Shown: positions 25,657-33,884 of the stretch, one piece after another
Position numbering within the stretch: position 1 is the first letter of the stretch
Layout: each line of letters starts with the position of its first letter
Assembly (NCBI RefSeq): GCF_900112355.1
Contig: NZ_FOLM01000016.1
Location: 1 to 64,000 of the forward strand
DNA: 64,000 bases
Direction: 5' to 3'
Origin: Streptomyces aidingensis
GTDB lineage: Bacteria > Actinomycetota > Actinomycetes > Streptomycetales > Streptomycetaceae
Notes under the pieces: model-generated
Told to the model about the DNA's origin: nothing
The model's database searches: none
Seen by the model: only the letters and a program-made list of their open reading frames with translations
Made by a program: the position numbers and the translations under genes

Positions 25657-26319
25657 TCACGCATCCGCGTCCCCCGGGGCCCCGCCTGCGGGCCGGACCA
25701 GCCGGGCGTACTGCATCTCCAGGCCGTCCAGCAGTGCCGCCAGGCCCGTCTCGAAGGCGCCCTCGTCGATCTCCTCCCGGTGCCGGGCCAGCAGATGGGC
25801 CTGGTCCAGATGCGGGTAGGCCCCGGCGTACACCCCGGCGTCGGCCGGGAAGCCGGAGGAGAACGAGCCCAGCGCCGAGCCGGTGATGAAGTACCGCATC
25901 AGGGCGCCGATCCGGGTGGCGTGGGCGCGCGGCCAGCCGGCCTCGACCAGCCCGCCGAAGACCGCGTCGGCCAGCCGCAGGGCGCCCGGCCGCCGTCCCG
26001 GTCCGCGCGCCAGCACCGGCACCAGATGCGGGTGCGCGGCCAGCGCGGCCCGGTAGGAGCGGGCCCACTCGCGCAGCGCGTCCCGCCACGCCAGCCGTCC
26101 GAACATCGAGATGTCGACCTGGGTCAGCACGCTGTCCGCGACCGCGTCCACCAGCTCGTCCATGGTGCGGAAGTGGTTGTACAGCGAGGGTCCGCTGACA
26201 CCCAGTTCGGCGGCGAGCCGGCGGGTGGAGAGGGCGGACAGCTCCTCCTCGTCCACGATCCGAAGCGCCGCGGCCACGATGCGCTCGCGGCTCAGCAGCG
26301 GGCTGCGCGGCCGGCCCAT
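25657..26319 (-). CDS. TetR/AcrR-family transcriptional regulator
   Basis: This 220-residue repressor begins GRPRSPLLSRERIVAAALRI. Its N-terminal HTH includes STRRLAAELGVSGPSLYNHF (residues 30-49). The ligand domain is a C-terminal TetR_C type (LRYFITGSALGSF near 155). It sits between ALDH and the divergent acyl-CoA dehydrogenase operon. Two near-identical palindromes flank it, one before each neighbour, so it is likely the local repressor, responding to an acyl-CoA, aldehyde or acid. The leader carries a 10-nt repeat. Confidence 0.92.
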   Translation of the reverse strand: MGRPRSPLLSRERIVAAALRIVDEEELSALSTRRLAAELGVSGPSLYNHFRTMDELVDAVADSVLTQVDISMFGRLAWRDALREWARSYRAALAAHPHLVPVLARGPGRRPGALRLADAVFGGLVEAGWPRAHATRIGALMRYFITGSALGSFSSGFPADAGVYAGAYPHLDQAHLLARHREEIDEGAFETGLAALLDGLEMQYARLVRPAGGAPGDADA

Positions 26320-26327
26320 GTGCGCAC

Positions 26328-26367
26328 CTTCTCTCCGTTTCTCCCTGTTTCTCTCCGCTTCGCTACG
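26328..26367 (-). repeat. 10-nt tandem repeat in tetR leader
   Basis: Four 10-nt units (CTTCTCTCCG, TTTCTCCCTG, TTTCTCTCCG, CTTCGCTACG) lie 9 nt upstream of the tetR ATG. On the sense strand they read CGGAGAGAAA, purine-rich and ribosome-binding-site-like. Confidence 0.7.
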
Positions 26368-26500
26368 CCGTCTGCCACCGGTGCCGGTGCACCGTGGTCC
26401 GTCGTGCCTGGTGCGGAGGCTACACGGCCGCGGGGGCCGCGGGGCCGGGCGGGCGGGGCTTCCCCGGGGCGGGCCGCCCGTGTAGGGTCCGGAAACAGAA

Positions 26501-26517
26501 AACTTGCAGTGCTAGTT
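26501..26517. promoter_or_regulatory. TetR-type operator upstream of acyl-CoA dehydrogenase
   Basis: AACTTGCAGTGCTAGTT is an imperfect palindrome, near-identical to the core at 25593-25609. It lies 56 nt before the acyl-CoA dehydrogenase start, in the spacer shared with tetR. TAGGGT at 26483-26488 could be the -10 of the operon. Confidence 0.72.
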
Positions 26518-26572
26518 AAACGCACCGGGCCGGTCCGGCGGACCGCCCGGCGGCCTTCCGGAGGGGCCCGGC

Positions 26573-27736
26573 ATGAATCTTGAGCTGAGCGAGGAGCAGG
26601 CGGCCGTCCGCCGGCTGGCCGCGGACTTCACCGACCGCGAGATCGCACCGCACGCCGCCGAGTGGGACCGCGCCGAGTCCGTCGATCCGGCCGTGGTCGG
26701 CAAGCTGGGCAAGCTCGGCTTCCTGGGCCTGACCCTGCCCGAGGAGTACGGCGGCTCCGGCGGCGACCACCTGGCCTACTGCCTGGTCCTGGAGGAGCTG
26801 GGCCGCGGCGACTCGGCGGTGCGCGGCATCGTCTCGGTCTCCCTCGGCCTGGTCGCCAAATCGGTCGCCGCCCATGGCACCGAGGAGCAGAAGCGCGCCT
26901 GGCTGCCCCGGCTCTGCTCGGGCGAGGCGCTCGGCTGCTTCGCCCTGACCGAGCCGGGCACCGGCTCGGACGCCGCGAACCTCACCACCCGTGCGGTGCG
27001 CGACGGCGGCGACTGGCTGATCAGCGGCGCCAAGATGTTCATCACCAACGGCACCTGGGCCGATCTCGCCCTGGTCTTCGCCCGCACCGGCGGCAGCGAC
27101 CCGGAGCGGGCCGGGCACCGGGGGGTGACCGCCTTCCTGGTGCCCACCGACAGCCCCGGACTGGAACGCCGCACCGTGCACGGCAAGCTCGGCCTGCGCG
27201 GCCAGCCCACCGCGGAACTCGTCCTCGACGCCGTGCGGGTGCCGGACAGCGCCCGGCTCGGCGCCGAGGGCAAGGGCTTCACGGTGGCCATGTCCGCGCT
27301 GGCCAAGGGCCGGATGTCGGTGGCGGCCGGGTGCGTGGGCATCGCCCGCGCCTGCCTGGAGGCCGCGGTGGAGTACGCGGGCCAGCGGCGGCAGTTCGGC
27401 AAGCCGATCGCCGCCCACCAGCTGGTGCAGGAGCTGCTCAGCGACATCCGGGTGGACACCGACGCCGCCCGGCTGCTGACCTGGCGGGCCGCCGGTCTGA
27501 TCGACCGCGGGCAGCCGTTCGCCACCGAGTCCTCCATCGCCAAGCTGTACGCCAGTGAGGCGGCGGTGCGCGCCGCCAACAACGCCCTCCAGGTCTTCGG
27601 GGGATACGGCTACATCGACGAGTACCCGGTCGGGAAGTACCTGCGCGACGCCCGGGTGATGACCCTCTACGAAGGCACCAGCCAGATCCACAAGCTGCTC
27701 ATCGGGCGCGCGCTGACCGGCGTCAGCGCCTTCTGA
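26573..27736 (+). CDS. Acyl-CoA dehydrogenase
   Basis: This 387-residue FAD enzyme catalyses alpha,beta-dehydrogenation of an acyl-CoA. It has CFALTEPGTGSDAANLTT (substrate/FAD loop), ISGAKMFITNGTWADL, QRRQFGKPI, QVFGGYGYIDEYPVGKYLRD and the catalytic-base region MTLYEGTSQIHKLLIGR near the C-terminus. The length and motifs match short/branched-chain enzymes; substrate class is not certain. The ATG has GGAGGGG upstream. It is the first gene of an operon with thiolase and SDR genes and follows a TetR-type operator. Confidence 0.94.
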   Translation: MNLELSEEQAAVRRLAADFTDREIAPHAAEWDRAESVDPAVVGKLGKLGFLGLTLPEEYGGSGGDHLAYCLVLEELGRGDSAVRGIVSVSLGLVAKSVAAHGTEEQKRAWLPRLCSGEALGCFALTEPGTGSDAANLTTRAVRDGGDWLISGAKMFITNGTWADLALVFARTGGSDPERAGHRGVTAFLVPTDSPGLERRTVHGKLGLRGQPTAELVLDAVRVPDSARLGAEGKGFTVAMSALAKGRMSVAAGCVGIARACLEAAVEYAGQRRQFGKPIAAHQLVQELLSDIRVDTDAARLLTWRAAGLIDRGQPFATESSIAKLYASEAAVRAANNALQVFGGYGYIDEYPVGKYLRDARVMTLYEGTSQIHKLLIGRALTGVSAF

Positions 27737-27782
27737 GCGGCCGGCCGCCCCGGCCCCCGCCGTCACCGTCCCGCCACCCCTG

Positions 27783-27815
27783 TCCCGCCGCCGTCCCGCC
27801 GCCGTCCCGCCGCCG
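27783..27815 (+). repeat. 11-nt tandem repeat in thiolase leader
   Basis: Three perfect copies of TCCCGCCGCCG end directly at the GAGGAG ribosome binding site of the thiolase gene. Confidence 0.8.
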
Positions 27816-27826
27816 AGGAGATCACG

Positions 27827-29014
27827 ATGCGTCCCGTGTACTTCGCCGCCGCCCGCCGCACCCCCATCGGGCGGCTGCGCGGCGCGCTGTCCGCCGTCCG
27901 GCCCGACGACCTGGCCGCCACCGTGATCCGCGGCCTGCTGGCCGACCTCCCCGGACTGGACCCGGCCCGGATCGACGACGTCTACTGGGGCGCGGCCAAC
28001 CAGGCCGGGGAGGACAACCGCAATGTGGCCCGGATGGCCGTGCTGCTGGCCGGGCTGCCGGAGACCGTGCCCGGCGCCACCGTCAACCGGCTGTGCGCCT
28101 CCGGCCTGGAGGCGGTCACCACCGCGGCCCGCGCCATCGCCTCCGGCGAGGCCGACATCGTGCTGGCCGGCGGCTCGGAGTCGATGAGCCGCGCGCCGTT
28201 CGTGCTGCCCCGCCCCGACGAGGCCCTGCCGCACACCATGCCCACCGCCGACACCCGGCTCGGCTGGCGGCTGGTCAATCCGCGGATGAAGGAACTGCAT
28301 CAGGTGCTCTCCATGGGCGAGACCGCCGAGGAGGTGGCGCGGCGGCACTCGGTCGGCCGCGAGGAGCAGGACGCCTTCGCCCTGCGCAGCCACCGGCGGG
28401 CCGCCGCCGCCCGCAAGGACGGCCGGTTCGACGCCGAGCTGCTGCCGGTCGTCCGCCCCGACGGGGTGACGGTCACGGCCGACGAGTCCGTCCGGGAGGA
28501 CACCAGCGCGGAACGGCTGGCCGGCCTGCGGCCGGTGTTCCGCAAGGGCGGCACGGTCACCGCGGGCAACTCCTCGCCGATGAACGACGGCGCCGCCGGC
28601 CTGCTGCTGCTCAGCGAGCCGGCCGTGCGCGAGCTGGACGTGCAGCCGCTCGGCCGGTACGCGGCGGGCGCCAGCGCGGGGGTGCACCCGGATGTGATGG
28701 GCCTGGGACCGGTCCCGGCCACCCGGCGGGTGCTGGCCCGGCTGGACCGGGACATCTCCTCGGTGCAGGAGGCCGAGTTCAACGAGGCGTTCGCCGCCCA
28801 GGCGCTGGCCTGCGTGCGGCAGCTCGGCATCGACCCGGAGCTGGTCAACCCGGACGGCGGTGCCATCGCGCTGGGGCATCCGCTGGGCTGCTCCGGGGCA
28901 CGCATTCTCACCACTCTGCTGCACCGGATGCGGCGCACCGGCGCCCGCCGCGGGCTGGCCACCATGTGCGTCGGCGTCGGCCAGGGCACCGCCGTGCTCG
29001 TCGACCGCGACTGA
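27827..29014 (+). CDS. Acetyl-CoA acyltransferase (beta-ketoadipyl-CoA thiolase-like)
   Basis: The 395-residue thiolase has the nucleophilic Cys in NRLCASGLEAV, the His in GGAIALGHPLGCSGA and the second catalytic Cys in TMCVGVGQG. The segment ANQAGEDNRNVARMAVLLAG is characteristic of PcaF/PaaJ-type beta-ketoadipyl-CoA thiolases. It cleaves a 3-oxoacyl-CoA to acetyl-CoA plus a shortened acyl-CoA. A CoA-transferase able to make the substrate lies 9 kb downstream. It starts at ATG after GAGGAGATCACG; the operon continues with an SDR gene 71 nt later. Confidence 0.93.
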   Translation: MRPVYFAAARRTPIGRLRGALSAVRPDDLAATVIRGLLADLPGLDPARIDDVYWGAANQAGEDNRNVARMAVLLAGLPETVPGATVNRLCASGLEAVTTAARAIASGEADIVLAGGSESMSRAPFVLPRPDEALPHTMPTADTRLGWRLVNPRMKELHQVLSMGETAEEVARRHSVGREEQDAFALRSHRRAAAARKDGRFDAELLPVVRPDGVTVTADESVREDTSAERLAGLRPVFRKGGTVTAGNSSPMNDGAAGLLLLSEPAVRELDVQPLGRYAAGASAGVHPDVMGLGPVPATRRVLARLDRDISSVQEAEFNEAFAAQALACVRQLGIDPELVNPDGGAIALGHPLGCSGARILTTLLHRMRRTGARRGLATMCVGVGQGTAVLVDRD

Positions 29015-29085
29015 GCGGAGCGGGCCGCCGCGCCGCATCCGTCACCCCCACCCCACACCCGTCAACCCCTGCCGAGGAGCAGTTC

Positions 29086-29844
29086 ATGAGCAGATTCAGC
29101 GGCCGTACCGCGGTGGTCACCGGAGCCGCCCAGGGCATCGGCGCGGCCACCGCCGCCCGGCTGGCCGAGGAGGGCGCGGCGGTCGCCGTGCTGGACCTGA
29201 CCGCCGACGGTGTCCGGGCCACCGCGGACGCCCTCACCGCCAAGGGCGGCACCGCCCGCGGCTTCGCCTGCGACGTCACCGACCGGCAGGCGGTCGACGC
29301 GGCCATGGCCGCCGTCGCCGCGGAACTGGGCGGCCCGCACATCCTGGTCAACAACGCCGGCATCACCCGCGACAACCTGTTCTTCAAGATGTCCCGGGAC
29401 GACTGGGACAGCGTGCTGAACATCAACCTCACCGGCGTCTTCCACTGCACCCAGGCCGCCCAGAGGTACATGGTGGAGCAGCGCTACGGCAAGATCGTCT
29501 CGCTCTCCAGCCGCTCCGCGCTGGGCAACCGGGGGCAGGCCAACTACGCCGCCGCCAAGGCCGGCATCCAGGGCTTCACCGCCACCCTGGCCATCGAGCT
29601 GGGACCGTTCGGCATCAATGTCAACGCCGTCGCCCCCGGATACATCGCCACCCCCATGACCGCCGCCACCGCCGAGCGGGTCGGCTCCTCCCCGCAGGAG
29701 CACCAGAAGCTGGCCGCCGAACGCACCCCGCTGCGCCGGGTCGGCCGCCCGGAGGAGATCGCCTCCGTGGTGGCCTTCCTGGCCTCCGACGACGCCTCCT
29801 ATGTCAGCGGCCAGACGCTCTATGTCAACGGGGGCGCCCGCTGA
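29086..29844 (+). CDS. SDR-family oxidoreductase (FabG-like)
   Basis: ATG 29086 follows GAGGAGC at 5-6 nt; 252 residues. It has TGAAQGIG (NAD(P) binding), NNAG, the Ser of VSLSSRSALGN and YAAAKAG (Tyr/Lys catalytic), and ends SGQTLYVNGGA. FabG-type enzymes interconvert 3-oxoacyl and 3-hydroxyacyl thioesters. With acyl-CoA dehydrogenase and thiolase upstream, it probably oxidises a 3-hydroxyacyl-CoA in this degradative operon rather than serving fatty-acid synthesis. Confidence 0.94.
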   Translation: MSRFSGRTAVVTGAAQGIGAATAARLAEEGAAVAVLDLTADGVRATADALTAKGGTARGFACDVTDRQAVDAAMAAVAAELGGPHILVNNAGITRDNLFFKMSRDDWDSVLNINLTGVFHCTQAAQRYMVEQRYGKIVSLSSRSALGNRGQANYAAAKAGIQGFTATLAIELGPFGINVNAVAPGYIATPMTAATAERVGSSPQEHQKLAAERTPLRRVGRPEEIASVVAFLASDDASYVSGQTLYVNGGAR

Positions 29845-29989
29845 CGGTAAGATCGCGCGAGGGACCCGGGGCGGCCGGCCCGGGCCGTCGCCGTCCGGGC
29901 CCCGGCGGTCCAGCCCCGCGGCAGTCCGGAAATCCTCCGTCATGCACCGCCGGGCGAGCGGACCCGACCCTGGAGGGAGGACGTACCCG

Positions 29990-30682
29990 GTGACGCCTCC
30001 CGGCACAGGACCGACGCCCACCGAGCGGTATCCGGAGCTGGTGACCCGCATGACCGTTTCCGGCATCCGCACCGGCCCCGACATGCAGGACCTGCGCGGC
30101 GCCCCGCCCGATGCGGAGCGGGTGCTGTGCTGGCCGGCGGGCCACCGGGTGATCGTCTCCGGCCTGCCCGGCAGCGGGAAATCCACCCTGATGTCCCGGA
30201 TCGCCGCCGCGCCCGGCGGCCGGGTGCTGCGGCTCGACTCCCAGGACACCCGCGAGCGCTGGGCGCGCAGGCTGCCCGCCTGGCTGCCCTATGCCTGCTA
30301 CCGGCCGGGGGTGCGGCTGGCGCACTACGCCCGGGTCCGGCGGGCACTGCGCGGGTCCTGCGCCGTGGTGGTGCACGACTGCGGGCGCTCCCCGTGGGTG
30401 CGGCGCTGGCTGGCCCGGGACAGCCGGCGCCGTGGCCTGGGCCTGCATCTGGTGGTGCTGGACGTGGATCCGGCGGAGGCGCTGGCCGGGCAGTCGGCCC
30501 GTGGCCGCCGGGTGTCCCGGGCCGCGTTCCGGGGCCACCGGCGGGCCATGGCCAGGCTGCTGGCGGAGCTGGAGGCGGGCCGGATGCCGTCCGGCTGCAC
30601 CTCGGTCACCCTGCTGGACGGCCCGTCGGCACGTACGGTGACGGGCCTGTTCCGTACCGTCGGTGCCCCGCGGGCCGGCTGA
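29990..30682 (+). CDS. P-loop NTPase/kinase-like protein
   Basis: GTG 29990 is chosen because GGAGGGAGG lies 9 nt upstream; 230 residues. The Walker A is VSGLPGSGKSTLMSRI (about residue 57-72). A putative second phosphate-binding or lid region follows (SRAAFRGHRRAMARLLAEL), and LHLVVLDVDPAEAL resembles the Walker B/base region of zeta-toxin or gluconate-kinase-like enzymes. Function is unknown. TAAGAT right after the upstream stop may be a -10 of its own promoter. A hairpin at the stop codon terminates it. Confidence 0.82.
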   Translation: MTPPGTGPTPTERYPELVTRMTVSGIRTGPDMQDLRGAPPDAERVLCWPAGHRVIVSGLPGSGKSTLMSRIAAAPGGRVLRLDSQDTRERWARRLPAWLPYACYRPGVRLAHYARVRRALRGSCAVVVHDCGRSPWVRRWLARDSRRRGLGLHLVVLDVDPAEALAGQSARGRRVSRAAFRGHRRAMARLLAELEAGRMPSGCTSVTLLDGPSARTVTGLFRTVGAPRAG

Positions 30683-30692
30683 GCACGGCCCG
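30671..30692 (+). terminator. Terminator hairpin overlapping the stop of the P-loop gene
   Basis: CGGGCCG (30671-30677) pairs with CGGCCCG (30686-30692) around an 8-nt loop that includes the stop codon. Confidence 0.6.
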
Positions 30693-30806
30693 TACCTGCG
30701 TCGTTGCAGTTGTTGTGGATTTAACCATCCCGCTTTGCCAACCGCCGTGCCGGTGAGAGGCTTGACGCTACGTCACCAGGCGGGCCCCGGGTGCAGAGGA
30801 GCGAGG

Positions 30807-31721
30807 ATGGTCAGCAGCGGGATATCCGGGACGGCGGTACCGTCCATCGGAGCAGATGTCGAGGCCGCCCTGCGGGCCGGTCCCACGCTGCCGCGGCTGG
30901 TGCTCGGCGCCCAGTTGCGCCGGCTGCGGGAAGCGGGCCGGTTCTCCCGGGAGGCGGCCGGCGAGGTCATCCGTGCCTCGCATTCCAAGATCTGCCGCCT
31001 GGAACTGGGCCGCACCGGTTTCAAGCTGCGCGATGTGGCCGACCTGCTGGACCTGTACGGGGTCACCGACGAGGCGCACCGCGCCACCCTGCTGGAACTG
31101 GCCGAGCGGGCCAACACCCCCGGCTGGTGGCAGGCCTACGCCGATGTGGTGCCGGACTGGCTGCACGGCTATCTGGGAGCGGAGCAGGCCGCCTCGGTGA
31201 TCCGGACCTACGAGGTGCAGTTCGTGCCGGGACTGCTGCAGACCCCGGACTACGCCCGGGCCGTCATCCGGCTGGGCCACGGCGGCGCCCGCCCCCGGGA
31301 GCTCGACCGCCGGGTGGAGCTGCGCGGCCGGCGCCGGCAGATCCTGGGCGGCCCGCGGCCGGTGCAGCTCTGGGCGGTGATCGACGAGGCCGCGCTGCGC
31401 CGCCCGGTCGGCGGCGCCGACACCATGCGCGGCCAGTTGCGGCATCTGATCGAGATCTCCCGGCGGAGCCATGTCACCGTCCAGGTACTGCCCTTCTCGG
31501 CCGGCGGGCACGCGGCGGCGGGCGGCCCGGTGACCCTGCTGCGGCTGCCGGGCGACCGGCTGCCCGACGTGGTCTATCTGGAACAGCTCACCACCGCCGT
31601 CTACCTGGACCGGCCGGCCGACACCGACCCCTACTGGGATGTGGTGAACCGGCTGGCGGTGGAGGCCGCCTGCCCGGAGGAGTCCCGGCGGATCATCGCC
31701 CGGATCATGGCGGCGCTGTGA
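30807..31721 (+). CDS. XRE-family regulator with DUF5753 (Scr1-like)
   Basis: The 304-residue protein has an N-terminal helix-turn-helix (LGAQLRRLREAGRFSREAAG to HSKICRLELGRTGFK, residues 31-73). A C-terminal DUF5753 ligand-like domain follows (YEVQFVPGLLQTPDYARAV; VTVQVLPFSAGGHAA). This is the widespread Streptomyces regulator class paired with a small DUF397 protein, which here overlaps it by 4 nt. Such pairs act in development or antibiotic control and behave like toxin-antitoxin-style partners. The target is unknown. Start ATG follows GAGGAGCGAGG. Confidence 0.93.
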   Translation: MVSSGISGTAVPSIGADVEAALRAGPTLPRLVLGAQLRRLREAGRFSREAAGEVIRASHSKICRLELGRTGFKLRDVADLLDLYGVTDEAHRATLLELAERANTPGWWQAYADVVPDWLHGYLGAEQAASVIRTYEVQFVPGLLQTPDYARAVIRLGHGGARPRELDRRVELRGRRRQILGGPRPVQLWAVIDEAALRRPVGGADTMRGQLRHLIEISRRSHVTVQVLPFSAGGHAAAGGPVTLLRLPGDRLPDVVYLEQLTTAVYLDRPADTDPYWDVVNRLAVEAACPEESRRIIARIMAAL

Positions 31722-31933
31722 GTGCGAGCGGCGCCGGGCCCGGCCCCGGGGGCTGGCGCAAGAGCCGGCGGTCCAATCCCAGCGGCAACTGCGTGGAGGT
31801 GGCCCTGCTGGCCGGGGAGCCGGGGCCGGCGGTGGCGGTGCGCGACTCCGTCCGCCCGGACGGCCCGGTGCTGGTCTTCCGGCCCGCGGCGCTGGCCGCG
31901 GCGCTGGCCGGCCCGGCCGGCCGGCTCAGCTGA
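31718..31933 (+). CDS. DUF397 protein, partner of the XRE regulator
   Basis: The 71-residue protein starts at GTG 31718, overlapping the regulator's stop (GTGA). The WRKSRRSNPSGNCVEVALL core and VRDSVRPDGPVLVF are diagnostic of DUF397. It is expected to bind or counteract the upstream HTH protein. Its 3' end overlaps the convergent FUSC gene by 8 bp. Confidence 0.93.
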   Translation: MSASGAGPGPGGWRKSRRSNPSGNCVEVALLAGEPGPAVAVRDSVRPDGPVLVFRPAALAAALAGPAGRLS

Positions 31934-33188
31934 CCGGGGCGGCGGAGCGGGAGCGACGGCGCCGCAGCCGCCCGCGCAGCCTGCGCCGCGCCGACCGCAC
32001 ACGCCTGCGGGCCCGGCCCAGCCGGGGAAACCGGCCGCGGGGCCGCTCCTGGCCGTACTGGTCGAGTTCCTCGGCCAGCCGCATGGTGCGCTTCTCCACG
32101 TCCAGCTCGTCCAGCATCCGGTCGATCTCGGCCAGCAGCGCGCCGTGCAACTGCCACTGGCGGGGATGCTCCCGCACCCGGGCCAGCAGCAGCCAGGCGA
32201 TCCGGTCCCGGCCCTCCCGGCTGGCCGCCAGCTCCCGGGCCAGCCGGTCCTCGGCCGCCTCCGAGCTGGTGCTCACCTGGCTGGTGATCAGCATCGCGAA
32301 GCTGTCCACGGCCGCGGCCAGATGGCCCAGCAGCACCTGGAGCGCCCGGGAGACATCCGCGTCGAACAGCTCCTCCTCGGTGCGCCGCCGGGCCAGGTCG
32401 GTCAGGGTGCGGGTGAGGGAGCGCAGCACCACCGTGCAGATCTCCAGGGTGTCCAGGCCGGTGCGCAGCACCACCCGGTAGAGCAGGCCCTCCTTGACCC
32501 GGGGATTGAACTTCAGGCTCTCCTCGGCCTGGCTGAGCGAGCTGTCCACCTCGGACACGTCGTCGTCCAGCCGCCGGGCCTGGTGCAGCTTGTCGGCCGC
32601 GCGGTGCACCGGCACATGACCGCCCAGCTCCTCACCGATGTGCAGCAGCAGCCGGCGCATCCGGCCGGCCAGGTCCTCGATGGCCTCGCCGGCCGGCCGC
32701 ACCCACACCGGGGGCACGAACACGGCGTTCATCACCAGCCCGACCGCGGCCCCGATCAGGGTCTCCACCACCCGGTCCACGGCGGTCTCGGTCACCCGGG
32801 TGACACCGAGCACCAGCATGGCGCTGATCGCCACCTCCGGGACGAACTCGCCCGCCCGCACCAGATGGCCCACCACCAGCGAGGACAGGATCAGCAGCCC
32901 CAGGCTCCACCAGGTCAGCGGCACCACCACACTGAACGCGGCGGCCACCGACACCCCGGCCACCACCGAGTTCACCCGGCGGATGCCGCTGGTCAGGGTG
33001 GCGTAGACGGTGACCTGCACCACCAGGATGGCGGTCAGCGGGGCCAGCAGCGGGGCCCGCACCTCCACCACCTGGTCGGCGGCCAGATAGGCGAGGGTGG
33101 CGGCGGCGGTGGAGCGCACGGTCTGCACGACCACCGGCTCCTTGCGCCGGGAGGCCAGTTCGATCATGCGCTCGGGAACTTCGGGCAC
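31926..33188 (-). CDS. FUSC/aromatic acid exporter family membrane protein
   Basis: The 420-residue protein has a hydrophobic N-terminal half (about six TM segments within residues 22-160, including APLLAPLTAILVVQVTVYAT). A long helical cytoplasmic part and an Arg-rich tail follow. This matches the actinobacterial FUSC (ArAE-like) family, proposed efflux proteins for aromatic compounds. No membrane-fusion partner is nearby. The gene ends inside the DUF397 gene, tail-to-tail. Confidence 0.85.
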   Translation of the reverse strand: MPEVPERMIELASRRKEPVVVQTVRSTAAATLAYLAADQVVEVRAPLLAPLTAILVVQVTVYATLTSGIRRVNSVVAGVSVAAAFSVVVPLTWWSLGLLILSSLVVGHLVRAGEFVPEVAISAMLVLGVTRVTETAVDRVVETLIGAAVGLVMNAVFVPPVWVRPAGEAIEDLAGRMRRLLLHIGEELGGHVPVHRAADKLHQARRLDDDVSEVDSSLSQAEESLKFNPRVKEGLLYRVVLRTGLDTLEICTVVLRSLTRTLTDLARRRTEEELFDADVSRALQVLLGHLAAAVDSFAMLITSQVSTSSEAAEDRLARELAASREGRDRIAWLLLARVREHPRQWQLHGALLAEIDRMLDELDVEKRTMRLAEELDQYGQERPRGRFPRLGRARRRVRSARRRLRGRLRRRRSRSAAPVS

Positions 33189-33279
33189 GCTCCACCACTA
33201 ACCGGGTCCGGCCGGTGCGGTCACCTCCGGCGCGGCCCAGTGACCCGAGTGGCCCACCCGCCCGGGAAGCCGCGGGCGG

Positions 33280-33768
33280 TCAGCGGTCGGTCCCGCCTCG
33301 CTCCTCCCCGGTCTCCTCACCCTCCACCAGATGGACCGCGGCCTCCTCCGCCGAGGCGGCACCGCCGTCGATGCCCACGTCCGCCGCGGACAGCTCGGCG
33401 TCCGTGTCCGGGGCGCTGCCGCCGCCGTAGCCCACCAGCCGGCCGGCCCGGGCGTCGCCCACCTCGGTGTCCCGCGGCTCGCCCTCGCCGTCCGGCAGAT
33501 CGCCGATGCCGTCGTCCGGAGCGGTGTCCGGCTCCGGCAGCTCGCGGGACAGCCGCCGCTCCAGTCCTTCGCCCTCCCGCTGCTCCCGCGCGGTGGTGCC
33601 CCAGTCGTCCACCGCGAAGGGCCGCTCGGGCGGCGAATAGCCCTCCTCGATGGGCTCGGAACCGCGCTGGACCAGCGTGTCCTTGGTCTCCAGCGGCCCG
33701 GCGTCGTCGGGCACGTCCTCCATCTGCGGCTGGTAGACCTCGTCGCCCTCGGTCTCTTCGTCACTCAC
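33280..33768 (-). CDS. DUF5709 acidic protein
   Basis: GTG 33768 follows AGGAG at 7 nt; 162 residues. It is very acidic (MSDEETEGDEVYQPQMEDVP, repeated D/E/G stretches) and contains ERPFAVDDWGTTAREQREGE and ERRLSRELPEPD, the DUF5709 signature. No transmembrane segment or catalytic motif is visible, and much of it is probably disordered. The family is common in Streptomyces and has no established function. Neighbours do not help. Confidence 0.82.
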   Translation of the reverse strand: MSDEETEGDEVYQPQMEDVPDDAGPLETKDTLVQRGSEPIEEGYSPPERPFAVDDWGTTAREQREGEGLERRLSRELPEPDTAPDDGIGDLPDGEGEPRDTEVGDARAGRLVGYGGGSAPDTDAELSAADVGIDGGAASAEEAAVHLVEGEETGEERGGTDR

Positions 33769-33884
33769 GGTCGCGCTCCTCTCGCCCGCGGTCGCCCGGC
33801 CGGGAGGGTCCCGGACAGGCCCCGTGTCACCGTGCAGCCCGCCCGCCAAACCCGGCCGGGTGCGCCGGGCGGGGCGGGGCGGTG

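Noticed and set aside
30807..31933. Classical toxin-antitoxin operon
   Set aside because: HTH-DUF5753 with DUF397 is a common Streptomyces regulator pair; no toxin fold is visible.
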